Assembly: GCF_900626285.1 (NCBI RefSeq) | Contig: NZ_LR131147.1 | Span: 1,246,352 to 1,287,988 of the forward strand | DNA: 41,637 bases | Direction of reading: 5' to 3' | Origin: Intestinimonas massiliensis (ex Afouda et al. 2020) | GTDB lineage: Bacteria; Bacillota; Clostridia; Oscillospirales; Oscillospiraceae | Shown: positions 8,712 through 17,388 of the stretch, piece by piece | Layout: each line of letters begins with the position of its first letter | How positions within the stretch are numbered: position 1 is the first letter of the stretch | Notes under the pieces: model-generated | What the model was told of the DNA's origin: nothing | The model's input: the letters and a program-made list of their open reading frames with translations, nothing else | Database searches by the model: none | Position numbers and translations under genes: made by a program

Positions 8712-9605
8712 GTGGACAGCCAAGACTATCAAATATTACTGGATCTCAATGAACTAAAAAGCATCACCAAAGTGGCCCAGAAATATTATCTATCCCAACC
8801 TGCACTGACCAAGCGGATTCAGCGGATTGAAGATGAACTGGGATGCTCCATCCTGACCCGCCACAAAAAGGGCGTCACCTTTACCGCCATTGGTGAGCAG
8901 GTGCTTCCCTACTGCAGAGATCTGCTTCGCACCCAGCAAGAAATGGTAAGCTGCATCAACAATCGGCAAGGGCTGGTGGGTGGCGCACTCTCTATTCTCT
9001 GTTCCAATTCCTATTCCTATCACCGGTTGCCACTGGCTTTGAAAAACTACTGCACCGCCTATCCACTGGTCAGCATTTCTGTTACGGTGGGGCGCAGCGG
9101 TGTCCTCTATCAGCAATTTTTACAGCGAGAAGACTGTGTCGCTATTCTCCGTGGGGAGCGCGCCTGGGGCGATGGGCGACTTTCCCTGGCCTCAGAACCG
9201 TTGTGTCTGGCCTGCAGTTATGAAAACGCCGACCGTCCTCTCCACTCCTACCCCTTCATCTTTTACCATACAGATGATCGGGCCTCTCTCTCTCAGATCG
9301 AACGTTGGACACTGGAGCGGGAAATTCCTTTTTACAACGCGAAATATTCCATCAACCACATTGACAGCTGCAAAGAACTCGCTCTTTTGGGAATGGGTTG
9401 GAGTATTCTGCCCCGCACCTGCCTGGATGGTTTTGACGGTTTTATTCGGAATCTCTATTTTTCCGATGGCACACCGCTGACACGAGACACCTTTTTGCTC
9501 TACCACAGCTCTTACTATCATCAACTGGAACAGATTCGTCTGTTCGTGGACACACTTGTCTCAACGGATCACTCCTATTCCTCCCCATCCAAAGGGCAAA
9601 GATAG
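8712..9605 (+). CDS. LysR-family transcriptional regulator
   Basis: A 297-residue LysR protein. The winged HTH spans residues 3-60, with ITKVAQKYYLSQPALTKRIQRIEDELGCSIL as the typical recognition region. The ligand domain begins near residue 90 and has the usual second-lobe segment CKELALLGMGWSILPR. GTG is taken as the start, with AAGGAGAG upstream. It diverges from the AbrB-MATE pair and probably controls that pair and itself in response to a small molecule. The effector cannot be deduced. Confidence 0.9.
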   Translation: MDSQDYQILLDLNELKSITKVAQKYYLSQPALTKRIQRIEDELGCSILTRHKKGVTFTAIGEQVLPYCRDLLRTQQEMVSCINNRQGLVGGALSILCSNSYSYHRLPLALKNYCTAYPLVSISVTVGRSGVLYQQFLQREDCVAILRGERAWGDGRLSLASEPLCLACSYENADRPLHSYPFIFYHTDDRASLSQIERWTLEREIPFYNAKYSINHIDSCKELALLGMGWSILPRTCLDGFDGFIRNLYFSDGTPLTRDTFLLYHSSYYHQLEQIRLFVDTLVSTDHSYSSPSKGQR

Positions 9606-9684
9606 CAGGTTCCGTCGCCATAAATCCTTCGATATTCCGCCCTGCTGATGTTGGATGCCAGCATGATGCCTCTGTATAAAATCT

Positions 9685-10686
9685 TCAGAGAATTTTAGAA
9701 TAATCAATGTCGTGCCTCACTTCAAAGTGAGGAATATTCTCCTGAACAAATTTAGGCATCTCGCGCATGGCTACTTCAATAAATTTATGGGTAGCCTGCG
9801 ACATCGTTTTGCCTCTCTTATACAGAAGTCCCATCTTGCGCACGGTGGGCGTTTCTTCCATAGAGCAAAAAATGGGCTCCGGCGTAAACTGCTCCTCATA
9901 GGTTATAGACACCGGCGCCAATGCAAAGCCCTTACCTTGATGCGCCAGGCGATAGGCTGTGGTTGTGTTGATTACTTCCATAGAAATCTCCGGTTGAATC
10001 TTATAAGTCTCAAACAGCCGTCGGGAAAGGTAGTATGTCCCCTGTGACGGAGTAGCAGAAAAAAATGGAAGCTGTTCCAACAATCCTGCCGGTACGTACT
10101 GCAAAACCCCGTGTTGGTTGGGCGGAAGTTCAATTCCCTTAAAAATTACGCTTTCCCGGCTGACCACTTCCGTCATCTCTTCGTCACACAGGGGAACAAA
10201 TTCCAGACCTTCTGTCAAGATCGGCAGTGTGCAGACGAAAAAGATATCAATAGCCTCTTTTCGCAGCATCTGCTCCAGGCTCAACCCGTTTCCTTCCACA
10301 AGTTGCACTTCAATCCCGGGATTTTCCTCATGATAGGCCGGCAATATCCGGGGCAGCCAGGTGTGACAGCGGGTAGAGGGCATCCCCAAGATCAACCGAT
10401 CCTTTTTATCGGCCGCGATCTCCTCCATCTCTTGATCCAGCTTGGCTTTCATGGACAAGATTTTTCTCATTCCCGCCAGATATCGCTCCCCGGCATAGGT
10501 CAATCGGATGGGTGAACAGGATCGATCGAACAGCTTTACGCCCAGTTCTTCCTCCATATTTTTAATGCATCGGGTCAGGGCTGGCTGGGAGATAAAACAT
10601 TTCTCAGCGGCTTTTGAAAAACTCTTGAATTCCGCTACCATCATCATGTAATGAACCTTGTTGAAATCCAAACAATCATCTCCCAA
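9685..10686 (-). CDS. LysR-family transcriptional regulator
   Basis: A 333-residue LysR protein. The HTH lies at residues 7-66 (MMMVAEFKSFSKAAEKCFISQPALTRCIKNMEEELG), followed by the linker helix and a periplasmic-binding-like effector domain (DRLILGMPSTRCHTWLPRILPAYHEENPGIEVQLVEG). It diverges from the amidohydrolase-AbgT-C45 operon and is its likely regulator. It resembles the third LysR at 26376 in the HTH and linker (both have IRLTYAGERYL or LQLTYAGERYL), so the two may be paralogues that serve the two hydrolase clusters. Confidence 0.91.
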   Translation of the reverse strand: MGDDCLDFNKVHYMMMVAEFKSFSKAAEKCFISQPALTRCIKNMEEELGVKLFDRSCSPIRLTYAGERYLAGMRKILSMKAKLDQEMEEIAADKKDRLILGMPSTRCHTWLPRILPAYHEENPGIEVQLVEGNGLSLEQMLRKEAIDIFFVCTLPILTEGLEFVPLCDEEMTEVVSRESVIFKGIELPPNQHGVLQYVPAGLLEQLPFFSATPSQGTYYLSRRLFETYKIQPEISMEVINTTTAYRLAHQGKGFALAPVSITYEEQFTPEPIFCSMEETPTVRKMGLLYKRGKTMSQATHKFIEVAMREMPKFVQENIPHFEVRHDIDYSKIL

Positions 10687-10887
10687 AGCCTTTTAATTTT
10701 GTTCTTTCATTATGTTTAAACAAACCCTATAACAAAGTAGTCATAATCATTATATCCAAAAAGCATTGGACGTATTGCATATTTTTCCGTATCCTATTGG
10801 CAGGATAATTATATGCATAATCCAAATTCTTGTCAACAAAAACGCACACCTCCCCTTTTATCCCCACATTTTGAAAGGAGCAAACCT
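10687..10887. promoter_or_regulatory. Divergent control region, LysR / amidohydrolase operon
   Basis: An AT-rich spacer of 201 bases between divergent genes. A possible plus-strand promoter is TTGGAC (10766-10771), an 18-base spacer and TATCCT (10790-10795). The element ATATGCAT with flanking dyad bases and the nearby TTGCATA could be LysR contacts. The operon start at 10888 has AAAGGAG 7 bases upstream. Confidence 0.4.
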
Positions 10888-12513
10888 ATGAGGAAGCCAG
10901 ATGTCGCCTACATAAATGGGAAAGTTTACACCATGGATCCCGGCTTTACCGTTGTCTCAGCTTTTTGCACGTCGGGAGATCGCTTTGTGGCTGCTGGATC
11001 AGACGATGAAATTCGCGCCCTGTGCACCCCTAAAACCAAGCTGGTGGATCTGAAGGGAAAAACCGTACTTCCCGGTCTGATTGACTCCCACCTTCATATC
11101 AACAATACCGGTGCTATGAAAATGGAGCTCAATATTGTAGGCATGCAACGTGAGGACATTATTGCAGCAGTGGGTAAGGCCTATGAGCAAGCCAAACCTG
11201 GAGAATGGATTGTGGGTCGTGGCTGGCTGAATGACGAGTGGCCAGACGCCTCTTTCCCCTCCAAAGAAGAACTGGATGCTGTTGCGCCAGACGCCCCTGT
11301 CTATCTGAAGCGGGCCTGTGGACATGCCGCCTGGGTTAACAGCAAAGCCTTTGAGGTGGTTAGAATTCACGACGATACCCCCGATCCGATCGGCGGAGAA
11401 TATCTGCGCAAACCAGACGGCACTCTGCTGGGGGTGGTCACGGATCAAGCTCAGGACCCCTTTAACAAAGCTATTCCACCGTATAACAAGGAGCAGCTTC
11501 AACGTATCGTCCTTTTGGCACAGGAAGGCTTCTTTGCTGCCGGCCTGACTACTGTACACGACGCCGGAACTGCAGAGGAATGGATCCAAGCCTGGGAGGA
11601 ACTCTACCAGCGCGAGGAACTGAAGCTGCGCATCTACGCCAGCATGCGTGTGGTGGGCCGTCCTAACTATCAGGAACTGACTGACGGCTCCCTGGAGTTT
11701 TTCAAAAAGGGTCTCCGCATCGGCATGTATGGAAACCGGCTGACGGCCCGTTCCTACAAGATCTCCGGTGACGGCTCTTTGGGTGCCCGCAGCGCGTGGA
11801 TGTTGGAAGATTATAACGATCAGTCCGGCCACAAGGGAAACGGCAAGTGGACAGACGAGCAGTTGTATACCATCCTGTATGAGGCCCATAAAGCCGGATT
11901 CCAGATCTGGGTTCACGCCATAGGCGACGCCGCCAACCGGCAGTGCCTGAACATTTATGAGCGGCTGCTCCAGGAAATTCCCAATACCGATGCCCGTCTG
12001 CGTATCGAGCACGCGCAGATTCTCTCCCAGGAGGACATTCCCCGCTTCAAGCAGTTGGGCGTCATTCCTACTCATCAGACCGTATTCCTGCGCACAGACA
12101 AAAAAGTGGCGGATGACCGTCTGGGATCTCAGCGGATCAAGGGAGCTTACGCCTGGCGCACCCTAATTGACCAGGGCAATGTGGTTCCCAATGGCACGGA
12201 CTCCCCCGTGGAAAGCTATAATCCCTTCCTGAGCATGTACTGCGCTGTTACCCGCAAGGATGAGCACGGCGAACCCGAGGGCGGCTGGTATCCAGAAGAG
12301 GCTATGACAAGAGAGGAAGCCCTTCGCTCTTATACCACCTGGGGTGCATATGCAGGCTTTGAAGAGCGGTTGAAGGGCAGCATTGAGCCGGGAAAACTGG
12401 CTGATTTCATTTTGATTGACCGGGACTATATGACCTGCCCGGCAGAGGAAATCAAGGATATTCAGGTCTTGCAGACCGTTTTGGGCGGCGAGACCGTGTA
12501 TCAAAAAGGTTAG
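10888..12513 (+). CDS. YtcJ-type amidohydrolase (amidohydrolase 3 family)
   Basis: A 541-residue metal-dependent hydrolase of the amidohydrolase superfamily that probably cleaves an amide or cyclic amide. The small beta-sandwich is formed by the two ends. Metal motifs are in order: DSHLH (H68, H70), WVHAIGDAANR (H343, D347), IEHAQI (H375) and GTDSP (D438). The full length matches the YtcJ group. The open frame extends to 10813, but the ATG at 10888 has an ideal ribosome site and begins at the family N-terminus (VAYINGKVYTMDP). No signal peptide, so cytoplasmic. It is the first gene of an operon with an AbgT-type importer and a C45 enzyme, which fits import and hydrolysis of an N-acylated amino acid or similar amide. 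Exact substrate unknown. Confidence 0.9.
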   Translation: MRKPDVAYINGKVYTMDPGFTVVSAFCTSGDRFVAAGSDDEIRALCTPKTKLVDLKGKTVLPGLIDSHLHINNTGAMKMELNIVGMQREDIIAAVGKAYEQAKPGEWIVGRGWLNDEWPDASFPSKEELDAVAPDAPVYLKRACGHAAWVNSKAFEVVRIHDDTPDPIGGEYLRKPDGTLLGVVTDQAQDPFNKAIPPYNKEQLQRIVLLAQEGFFAAGLTTVHDAGTAEEWIQAWEELYQREELKLRIYASMRVVGRPNYQELTDGSLEFFKKGLRIGMYGNRLTARSYKISGDGSLGARSAWMLEDYNDQSGHKGNGKWTDEQLYTILYEAHKAGFQIWVHAIGDAANRQCLNIYERLLQEIPNTDARLRIEHAQILSQEDIPRFKQLGVIPTHQTVFLRTDKKVADDRLGSQRIKGAYAWRTLIDQGNVVPNGTDSPVESYNPFLSMYCAVTRKDEHGEPEGGWYPEEAMTREEALRSYTTWGAYAGFEERLKGSIEPGKLADFILIDRDYMTCPAEEIKDIQVLQTVLGGETVYQKG

Positions 12514-12556
12514 AGAGGAAGCAGTCGCACCACGTAAAAAGAAAGGAGATTGGAGT

Positions 12557-14128
12557 ATGGGCTCGGCACAAAAGGAAAAAAAGAGTCTATTTTTCCGCTT
12601 TATTAATGGCGTAGAGGTCATAGGAAACAAACTTCCACACCCCTTTTATCTCTTCAGTATCCTGATCGTCGTTGCAATCGTTCTCTCCGTCATTTTTGCC
12701 GGAGTATCGGTTTCCTATCAGAGCGCCTCCAGTTCCGGCAGCTCGGAGGAGATGGTTACGGCAACCGTAAAGAATCTGCTGAATAAAGAGACCATTACTT
12801 ATGTTACGGAAAATATGTACAGCATCTACTATAACTTCTCCCCCATGATGATGATGGGTCTGCTGATGCTGTCCATCGGTCTTGCCGAGCAGGTGGGCCT
12901 GTTTGGCGCCTTTATTAAACGCACCATCGCCGGTGTCCGTCCTGCTTTCGTATTTGCCATCGTCTCTTTCATCGCCATCAACGCCAATACCGCCTCCAAC
13001 GCCGGTATCCTGGGCTGTACCGCTGTGGCCGCTGCGGTGTTTGCATCCATGGGCTATAACCCCTGGCTTGGCATCATCCTGGCCTATGCCGCCGGCAACG
13101 CCGGTATGTCCGCCAACGTGTTCGTGGGCAACCTGGACGTGCTGCTCAGCGGCATCAACGAATCTGTCTGCTCCTCTCTGGGAATTGACACTTCCACGGT
13201 ACACGTGCTACAGAACTGGTTCTTCATGGGCGCTTGCGCCATCGCACTGACTTTTGTCTACACCTTTGTCACCACCAAGTTTGTCCGTGGCTTCATTGGC
13301 GAGCCCAAGGATCTGAGCCTGGTGCAGATGGAAGGCTCCGACCGGGAGCTCACTCCCATTGAGCACAAAGGTCTGCGCAACGCCGGTATTGCTGCCATTA
13401 TCTACATCGCTCTGATCGTGATCGCCTGCATTCCCCAGAACTCCTTCTTCCGGGCGGATGACGGCAGCATCGTTCCCAACTCTCCCCTGCTTAAGAGCGT
13501 ACTGACCCTGTTGTTCCTGTTCTTCCTGATCACCGCCATTGTTTATGGCCGTACCACCAAGAGCATCGCCAACTGGAATGACGTACCCAAATTCCTGGCC
13601 GGCAGCATCAGCTCCATGGTCAACTTTATGGTCATCGCTCTGCCTGCTTCCGTATTTATTTATCTGTTCAACGCCTCCAACATCCCCACTGTCCTAGGTG
13701 CCGCCGGAGCGGAGTGGATTAAGGGCTCCGGCATCAACGGGTTCGGTCTACTGGTCTTTATCGTGTTCTTCTCCACCTTCCTGAACCTGTTTATGACCTC
13801 CGGCTCCTCCAAGTGGATGATTCTGGCTCCCATCCTCATCCCCATGTTCTATGCCATCGGCTTTAGCCCCGCCCTGACCACTGTGGCCTACCGTATCGGC
13901 GACTCCTCCACCAACGCCATCGCCCCCATCTCTTCCGACGTGGCGCTCATCGTAGGTCTGCTGATCAAGTACAACACTGACAAAGACAAGAAGCCCGGTA
14001 TGGGCACCGTGTTCGCCGGCTGTATGCCTTACGCCATCGCCACAATGATCACAGAGCTGATTATTCTTGCTGTATTCTGGATATTCAAGCTGCCCCTTGG
14101 TCCCGGAGTCAACATGTTTGTCAGCTAA
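12557..14128 (+). CDS. AbgT-family transporter
   Basis: A 523-residue transporter of the p-aminobenzoyl-glutamate family. The N-terminal signature (FFRFINGVEVIGNKLPHPFYLF) and the conserved first domain (YSIYYNFSPMMMMGLLMLSIGLAEQVGLFG) are clear. INANTASNAGILGCTAVAAAVF and DSSTNAIAPISSDVALIVG are the paired hairpin/substrate regions. Family members import p-aminobenzoyl-glutamate or export sulfonamides. Given the adjacent amidohydrolase and C45 gene, import of an acyl-amino acid is the simplest reading. Ribosome site AAAGGAG. It is separated by 43 bases from the upstream gene and 17 bases from the next, so one operon. Confidence 0.93.
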   Translation: MGSAQKEKKSLFFRFINGVEVIGNKLPHPFYLFSILIVVAIVLSVIFAGVSVSYQSASSSGSSEEMVTATVKNLLNKETITYVTENMYSIYYNFSPMMMMGLLMLSIGLAEQVGLFGAFIKRTIAGVRPAFVFAIVSFIAINANTASNAGILGCTAVAAAVFASMGYNPWLGIILAYAAGNAGMSANVFVGNLDVLLSGINESVCSSLGIDTSTVHVLQNWFFMGACAIALTFVYTFVTTKFVRGFIGEPKDLSLVQMEGSDRELTPIEHKGLRNAGIAAIIYIALIVIACIPQNSFFRADDGSIVPNSPLLKSVLTLLFLFFLITAIVYGRTTKSIANWNDVPKFLAGSISSMVNFMVIALPASVFIYLFNASNIPTVLGAAGAEWIKGSGINGFGLLVFIVFFSTFLNLFMTSGSSKWMILAPILIPMFYAIGFSPALTTVAYRIGDSSTNAIAPISSDVALIVGLLIKYNTDKDKKPGMGTVFAGCMPYAIATMITELIILAVFWIFKLPLGPGVNMFVS

Positions 14129-14145
14129 AGATAAGGAGATATATC

Positions 14146-15276
14146 ATGAGCTTTATGCCCCTCTTTACCATTCACGGCGCTACCAACCGGGAGCGCGGGT
14201 TGGATTACGGCAGACAGTGCAAAGAGTTGATCCACGGTGTACTTGATCGCTATATCACGTTTTTCAACAGCGGACACGCCGCTGTAAGCTGGGACAGCGC
14301 CCGGACGATTTCTCAGTCCTTCCTACCCTTTATCCGCGCCTACTCCCCTGAACTTCTAGAAGAGCTGGAGGGTATGGCGGAGGGAGCTGGCGTCAGCTTC
14401 GACGATCTGCTGACGTTGAATTCCCGCTCTGAGGCCATGACCCTGATTCAGCGCCCCGCCTTTGATGAGGAAGAGCTGGACGGCTGTTCCAGTGTGGCTG
14501 TCCTCCCCGACGCCATGGCAGATCAGCACACTGTCCTGGCTCAGAACTGGGATACCTATACCTGGCAGGAATATGGCACCATTATTCTGCAGGTTCTGAA
14601 AGAGGACGGAGCGGACATGATGATTGTCACCGAAGCCGGTCAGTTGGCCCGCTACGGTCTCAATCAGGCCGGTATTGCGCTGGGTGTAAACAGCCTGCAC
14701 AAAACCTACAACACCAAAGTGTTCGGAGTGCCCTCCGTATTCATTCGGAGAAAATTCCTGGAGCAGGATCGCTATGTTGACGCTGTCAATCAGATCTTTG
14801 GCGCAGAATCCATGCTCCCCATGTATTATGTGGCCGCCTATGTCGGCGGTGACGCCATGGGGTTCGAGAAGGTGGAGCAGGGCCAGATGGTTCTCTATCC
14901 GGAAAACGGCCTGATCGCCCACAGCAACCACCTCAAGCATCCAAAACAGGGATATCAGGTAGATTCCCTGGGCGGCACGCTCTATCGTGACCGTCGGATT
15001 CTGACGCACTTGCTTCCCAAGGTTGGCTCAATTACCCGCCAGGATATCATTACCGCATTCCAGGATCACTTTGGGTTCCCCTTCTGCGTATGCCGTCATG
15101 GTGACGAGCGCAAGAAGGAGTTGGACAGGATCAGCACCCTTGGCTGCATCATTATGGACGCCACGGATAAACGAATCTGGGTCTGTAAGGGCACCCCCTG
15201 TTCTGGCCAATTCCGGGAATATGCCTGGGAGCGCCCCGGTAAGCTGGCCCAGTGGAACGGTATCGTCATGTGGTAA
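14146..15276 (+). CDS. C45-family peptidase/acyltransferase (penicillin acyltransferase-like)
   Basis: A 376-residue Ntn-hydrolase related to acyl-CoA:6-aminopenicillanate acyltransferase. These enzymes mature by self-cleavage before a cysteine that becomes the N-terminal nucleophile. The site is the DG-CSSVAVLP junction, so C114 is the predicted nucleophile, followed by the typical LAQNWDTY. Bacterial members hydrolyse N-acyl bonds. The start has AAGGAGATATATC upstream. It is the last gene of the amidohydrolase-AbgT operon and ends at a strong terminator. A paralogue lies at 20079-21173 in the other gene train, so the organism keeps two versions in two linked operons. Confidence 0.9.
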   Translation: MSFMPLFTIHGATNRERGLDYGRQCKELIHGVLDRYITFFNSGHAAVSWDSARTISQSFLPFIRAYSPELLEELEGMAEGAGVSFDDLLTLNSRSEAMTLIQRPAFDEEELDGCSSVAVLPDAMADQHTVLAQNWDTYTWQEYGTIILQVLKEDGADMMIVTEAGQLARYGLNQAGIALGVNSLHKTYNTKVFGVPSVFIRRKFLEQDRYVDAVNQIFGAESMLPMYYVAAYVGGDAMGFEKVEQGQMVLYPENGLIAHSNHLKHPKQGYQVDSLGGTLYRDRRILTHLLPKVGSITRQDIITAFQDHFGFPFCVCRHGDERKKELDRISTLGCIIMDATDKRIWVCKGTPCSGQFREYAWERPGKLAQWNGIVMW

Positions 15277-15302
15277 ACACCCTCTGCCTCCTCTCATTTC
15301 CT

Positions 15303-15347
15303 AAAAGCGGCGGAACCGAAGTTCAAGCTTCGGTTCCGCCGCTTTTT
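15303..15347. terminator. Strong bidirectional terminator
   Basis: A perfect 19-bp stem (AAAAGCGGCGGAACCGAAG and its complement, 6-base loop) with a T6 run on the plus strand and T4 on the minus strand. It closes the C45 operon and can also stop transcripts coming from pckG. Confidence 0.92.
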
Positions 15348-15409
15348 TACCAACTGATTGGGAGAATGAGGACTCCTACTTTCGGGATATTTTGTGCCCC
15401 TTTCCGTCC

Positions 15410-15488
15410 GGAGAGCCATGCTCTCCGGCACTCTTGTGTCCACTGTTTCCGCCCGCTCGTTTCCCCGTGTGGGTCAGCGTGTGGGTCA
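15410..15488 (+). repeat. Hairpin plus two tandem GTGTGGGTCA repeats
   Basis: The hairpin CCGGAGAG / CTCTCCGG (15410-15430) is followed by two perfect GTGTGGGTCA copies at 15467-15476 and 15479-15488, a 12-base period. The same arrangement (hairpin, GGCACT, then two GTGTGGG-type repeats 12 bases apart) lies behind the dead integrase at 31056-31077. This spacer of about 195 bases between the terminator and pckG holds no gene. It may be the scar or attachment end of a related integrative element. Confidence 0.5.
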
Positions 15489-15543
15489 GCAAAATGGTTC
15501 CTCTCAAAATCTCCACTACAATAAGCAAAGCACCATGCTTTAC

Positions 15544-17304
15544 TCATAAAAGATTCTTCAGTGTATTTAACTGTTCCAGAAGGGGAGCTGGAACCCTAGG
15601 CTCAAATTTCTGATAAAACGCACTGATTTCTTTGGCTTCCTCCTTCCAGAGGGTGGTATCCACAGAGAGCAGGCTCTTAAGAGTTTCCAGGCTCACACCG
15701 GAACCCTCCAGATCAATATCCTCGGGCTTGGGCTCAAAGCCGATGGGAGTATCCACTGCCTCGATCTCATCGAAACAACGATGCATGATCCACTCCAGCA
15801 CCCGCAGGTTGTCGCCGAAGCCCGGCCACAGAAAGTGCCCCGCGTCGTCGGTGCGGAACCAGTTGACGTTGAAGATCTTGGGGGCCTTGTCGCCCAGCAC
15901 TTTGCCCATATCCAGCCAGTGCCGCCAGTAGTCGGCCATGTGGTATCCACAGAAGGGAAGCATAGCCATAGGATCCCGGCGCACCACGCCCACGTCTCCG
16001 GTGGCGGCAGCGGTTGTCTCAGAGGCCATAATGGAGCCCACGAACACACCGTGTTCCCAATCCCGGCTCTGGTACACCAGAGGAGCGGTTTTGGCCCGGC
16101 GGCCGCCGAATACCAGCGCGGAGATGGGAACGCCGGCGGGATTTTCAAACTCGGGAGAGATACAGGGGCAGTTCTTGGCGGGAGCGGTGAACCGGCTGTT
16201 GGGGTGCGCACCCTTCTCGGTGGAAGTCCTTCCGTCCCAGGGACGGCCCCTCCAGTCCACAGCGTTGGCGGGCGGATTCTTATCCAGCCCCTCCCACCAC
16301 ACGGTGTTGTCGTCCAAGTTATGCGCCACATTGGTGAAGATGGTGTCCTTCCGGGTGGCCTGCAGTGCGTTGGGGTTGGATTTTTCGTTGGTGCCGGGGG
16401 CCACGCCGAAGAAGCCGTACTCCGGGTTCATGGCCCACAGACGGCCGTCGGGACCAACCCGCAGCCAGGCGATGTCATCGCCCACGCACCACACCTTCCA
16501 TCCCCTCTTCCGGTAGTGCTCCGGAGGAATGAGCATGGCCAGGTTGGTCTTACCGCAGGCAGAGGGAAAGGCGGCGGCCAGGTAACGCACCTCGCCCTGG
16601 GGATTCTCCACGCCCAGGATCAGCATGTGCTCGGCCATCCAGCCCTGATTTCTGCCCAGATAGGAGGCGATGCGCAGGGCAAAGCACTTCTTGCCCAGCA
16701 GTACATTGCCGCCGTAGCCGGAGTTGACGGACATGATGGTGTTGTCCTCGGGGAAGTGGACGATGTAGCGCTTCTCAGGATCGTTGTCTGCAGTGGCGTG
16801 GAGGCCCTTGACGAAATCATCCTCCAGCCGGTGGGCCGCAGCCCGACCTACTCGGGTCATGATGGCCATATTGAGCACCACGTAAATAGAGTCGGTCAGC
16901 TCGATACCGTATTTGGCGAAGGGAGAGCCAACCACACCCATGGAGTAGGGAATGACGTACATGGTGCGGTCCTTCATGGCTCCGGTATACAGTCTCCTCA
17001 GCCTGGCGTACATTTCCTCCGGGTCCATCCAGTTGTTGGTAGGACCGGCGTCCTCCTGTTTTCTGCAGCAGATGAAGGTGCGGTCCTCCACACGAGCCAC
17101 GTCGTTGGCGGCGGTGCGGTGAAGATAGCAGCCGGGCAGCTTATCCTGATTCAGCTTCTCCAGTTCACCGGTGACGCAGGCCTGGGCCCGCAGCTCCTCC
17201 AGCTGGGTATCGCTTCCGTCGATCCATACGATATGCTCAGGCTGCGTCATGGCGGCCATTTCGTCGATCCAGTCCAGTACAGCTTGATTGTTTGTCAGTG
17301 CCAA
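15544..17304 (-). CDS. pckG: Phosphoenolpyruvate carboxykinase (GTP)
   Basis: Converts oxaloacetate and GTP to PEP, GDP and CO2, or the reverse anaplerotic reaction common in anaerobes. The 586-residue length fits the GTP-dependent class. The kinase-1 loop FPSACGKTNLAM contains the hyper-reactive cysteine (C250). Manganese and substrate regions are present (YGGNVLLGKKCFALRIAS, VGDDIAWLR, FTAPAKNCP). The start is TTG with AAGGAG 9 bases upstream. It lies behind citDEF on the same strand, separated by a hairpin. This makes functional sense, because citrate cleavage yields oxaloacetate. Alternatively, readthrough may be partial and pckG may have its own promoter. Confidence 0.97.
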   Translation of the reverse strand: MALTNNQAVLDWIDEMAAMTQPEHIVWIDGSDTQLEELRAQACVTGELEKLNQDKLPGCYLHRTAANDVARVEDRTFICCRKQEDAGPTNNWMDPEEMYARLRRLYTGAMKDRTMYVIPYSMGVVGSPFAKYGIELTDSIYVVLNMAIMTRVGRAAAHRLEDDFVKGLHATADNDPEKRYIVHFPEDNTIMSVNSGYGGNVLLGKKCFALRIASYLGRNQGWMAEHMLILGVENPQGEVRYLAAAFPSACGKTNLAMLIPPEHYRKRGWKVWCVGDDIAWLRVGPDGRLWAMNPEYGFFGVAPGTNEKSNPNALQATRKDTIFTNVAHNLDDNTVWWEGLDKNPPANAVDWRGRPWDGRTSTEKGAHPNSRFTAPAKNCPCISPEFENPAGVPISALVFGGRRAKTAPLVYQSRDWEHGVFVGSIMASETTAAATGDVGVVRRDPMAMLPFCGYHMADYWRHWLDMGKVLGDKAPKIFNVNWFRTDDAGHFLWPGFGDNLRVLEWIMHRCFDEIEAVDTPIGFEPKPEDIDLEGSGVSLETLKSLLSVDTTLWKEEAKEISAFYQKFEPRVPAPLLEQLNTLKNLL

Positions 17305-17342
17305 TTTGATCCACTCCTTCTCATTTCGGAAAATTCAGAAAG

Positions 17343-17385
17343 AAAAATGGCTGTTACAGAACAAACGCAGTAACAACCATTTTTT
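17343..17385 (-). terminator. Hairpin between citF and pckG
   Basis: On the minus strand AAATGGTTGTTAC pairs with GTAACAGCCATTT (one G-U pair, loop of about 12), followed by T5. It is a terminator or attenuator directly after the citF stop, so pckG expression may be partly separated from the cit genes. Confidence 0.7.
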
Positions 17386-17388
17386 CCT

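Noticed and set aside
10999..12075. A 358-codon minus-strand frame inside the amidohydrolase gene
   Set aside because: The sense strand has all metal motifs of YtcJ-type enzymes; the antisense has none.
15781..17373. A 530-codon open frame on the plus strand opposite pckG
   Set aside because: It is the antisense of a clear PEP carboxykinase gene, has Gly/His/Val-rich composition and no domain; an effect of codon bias.
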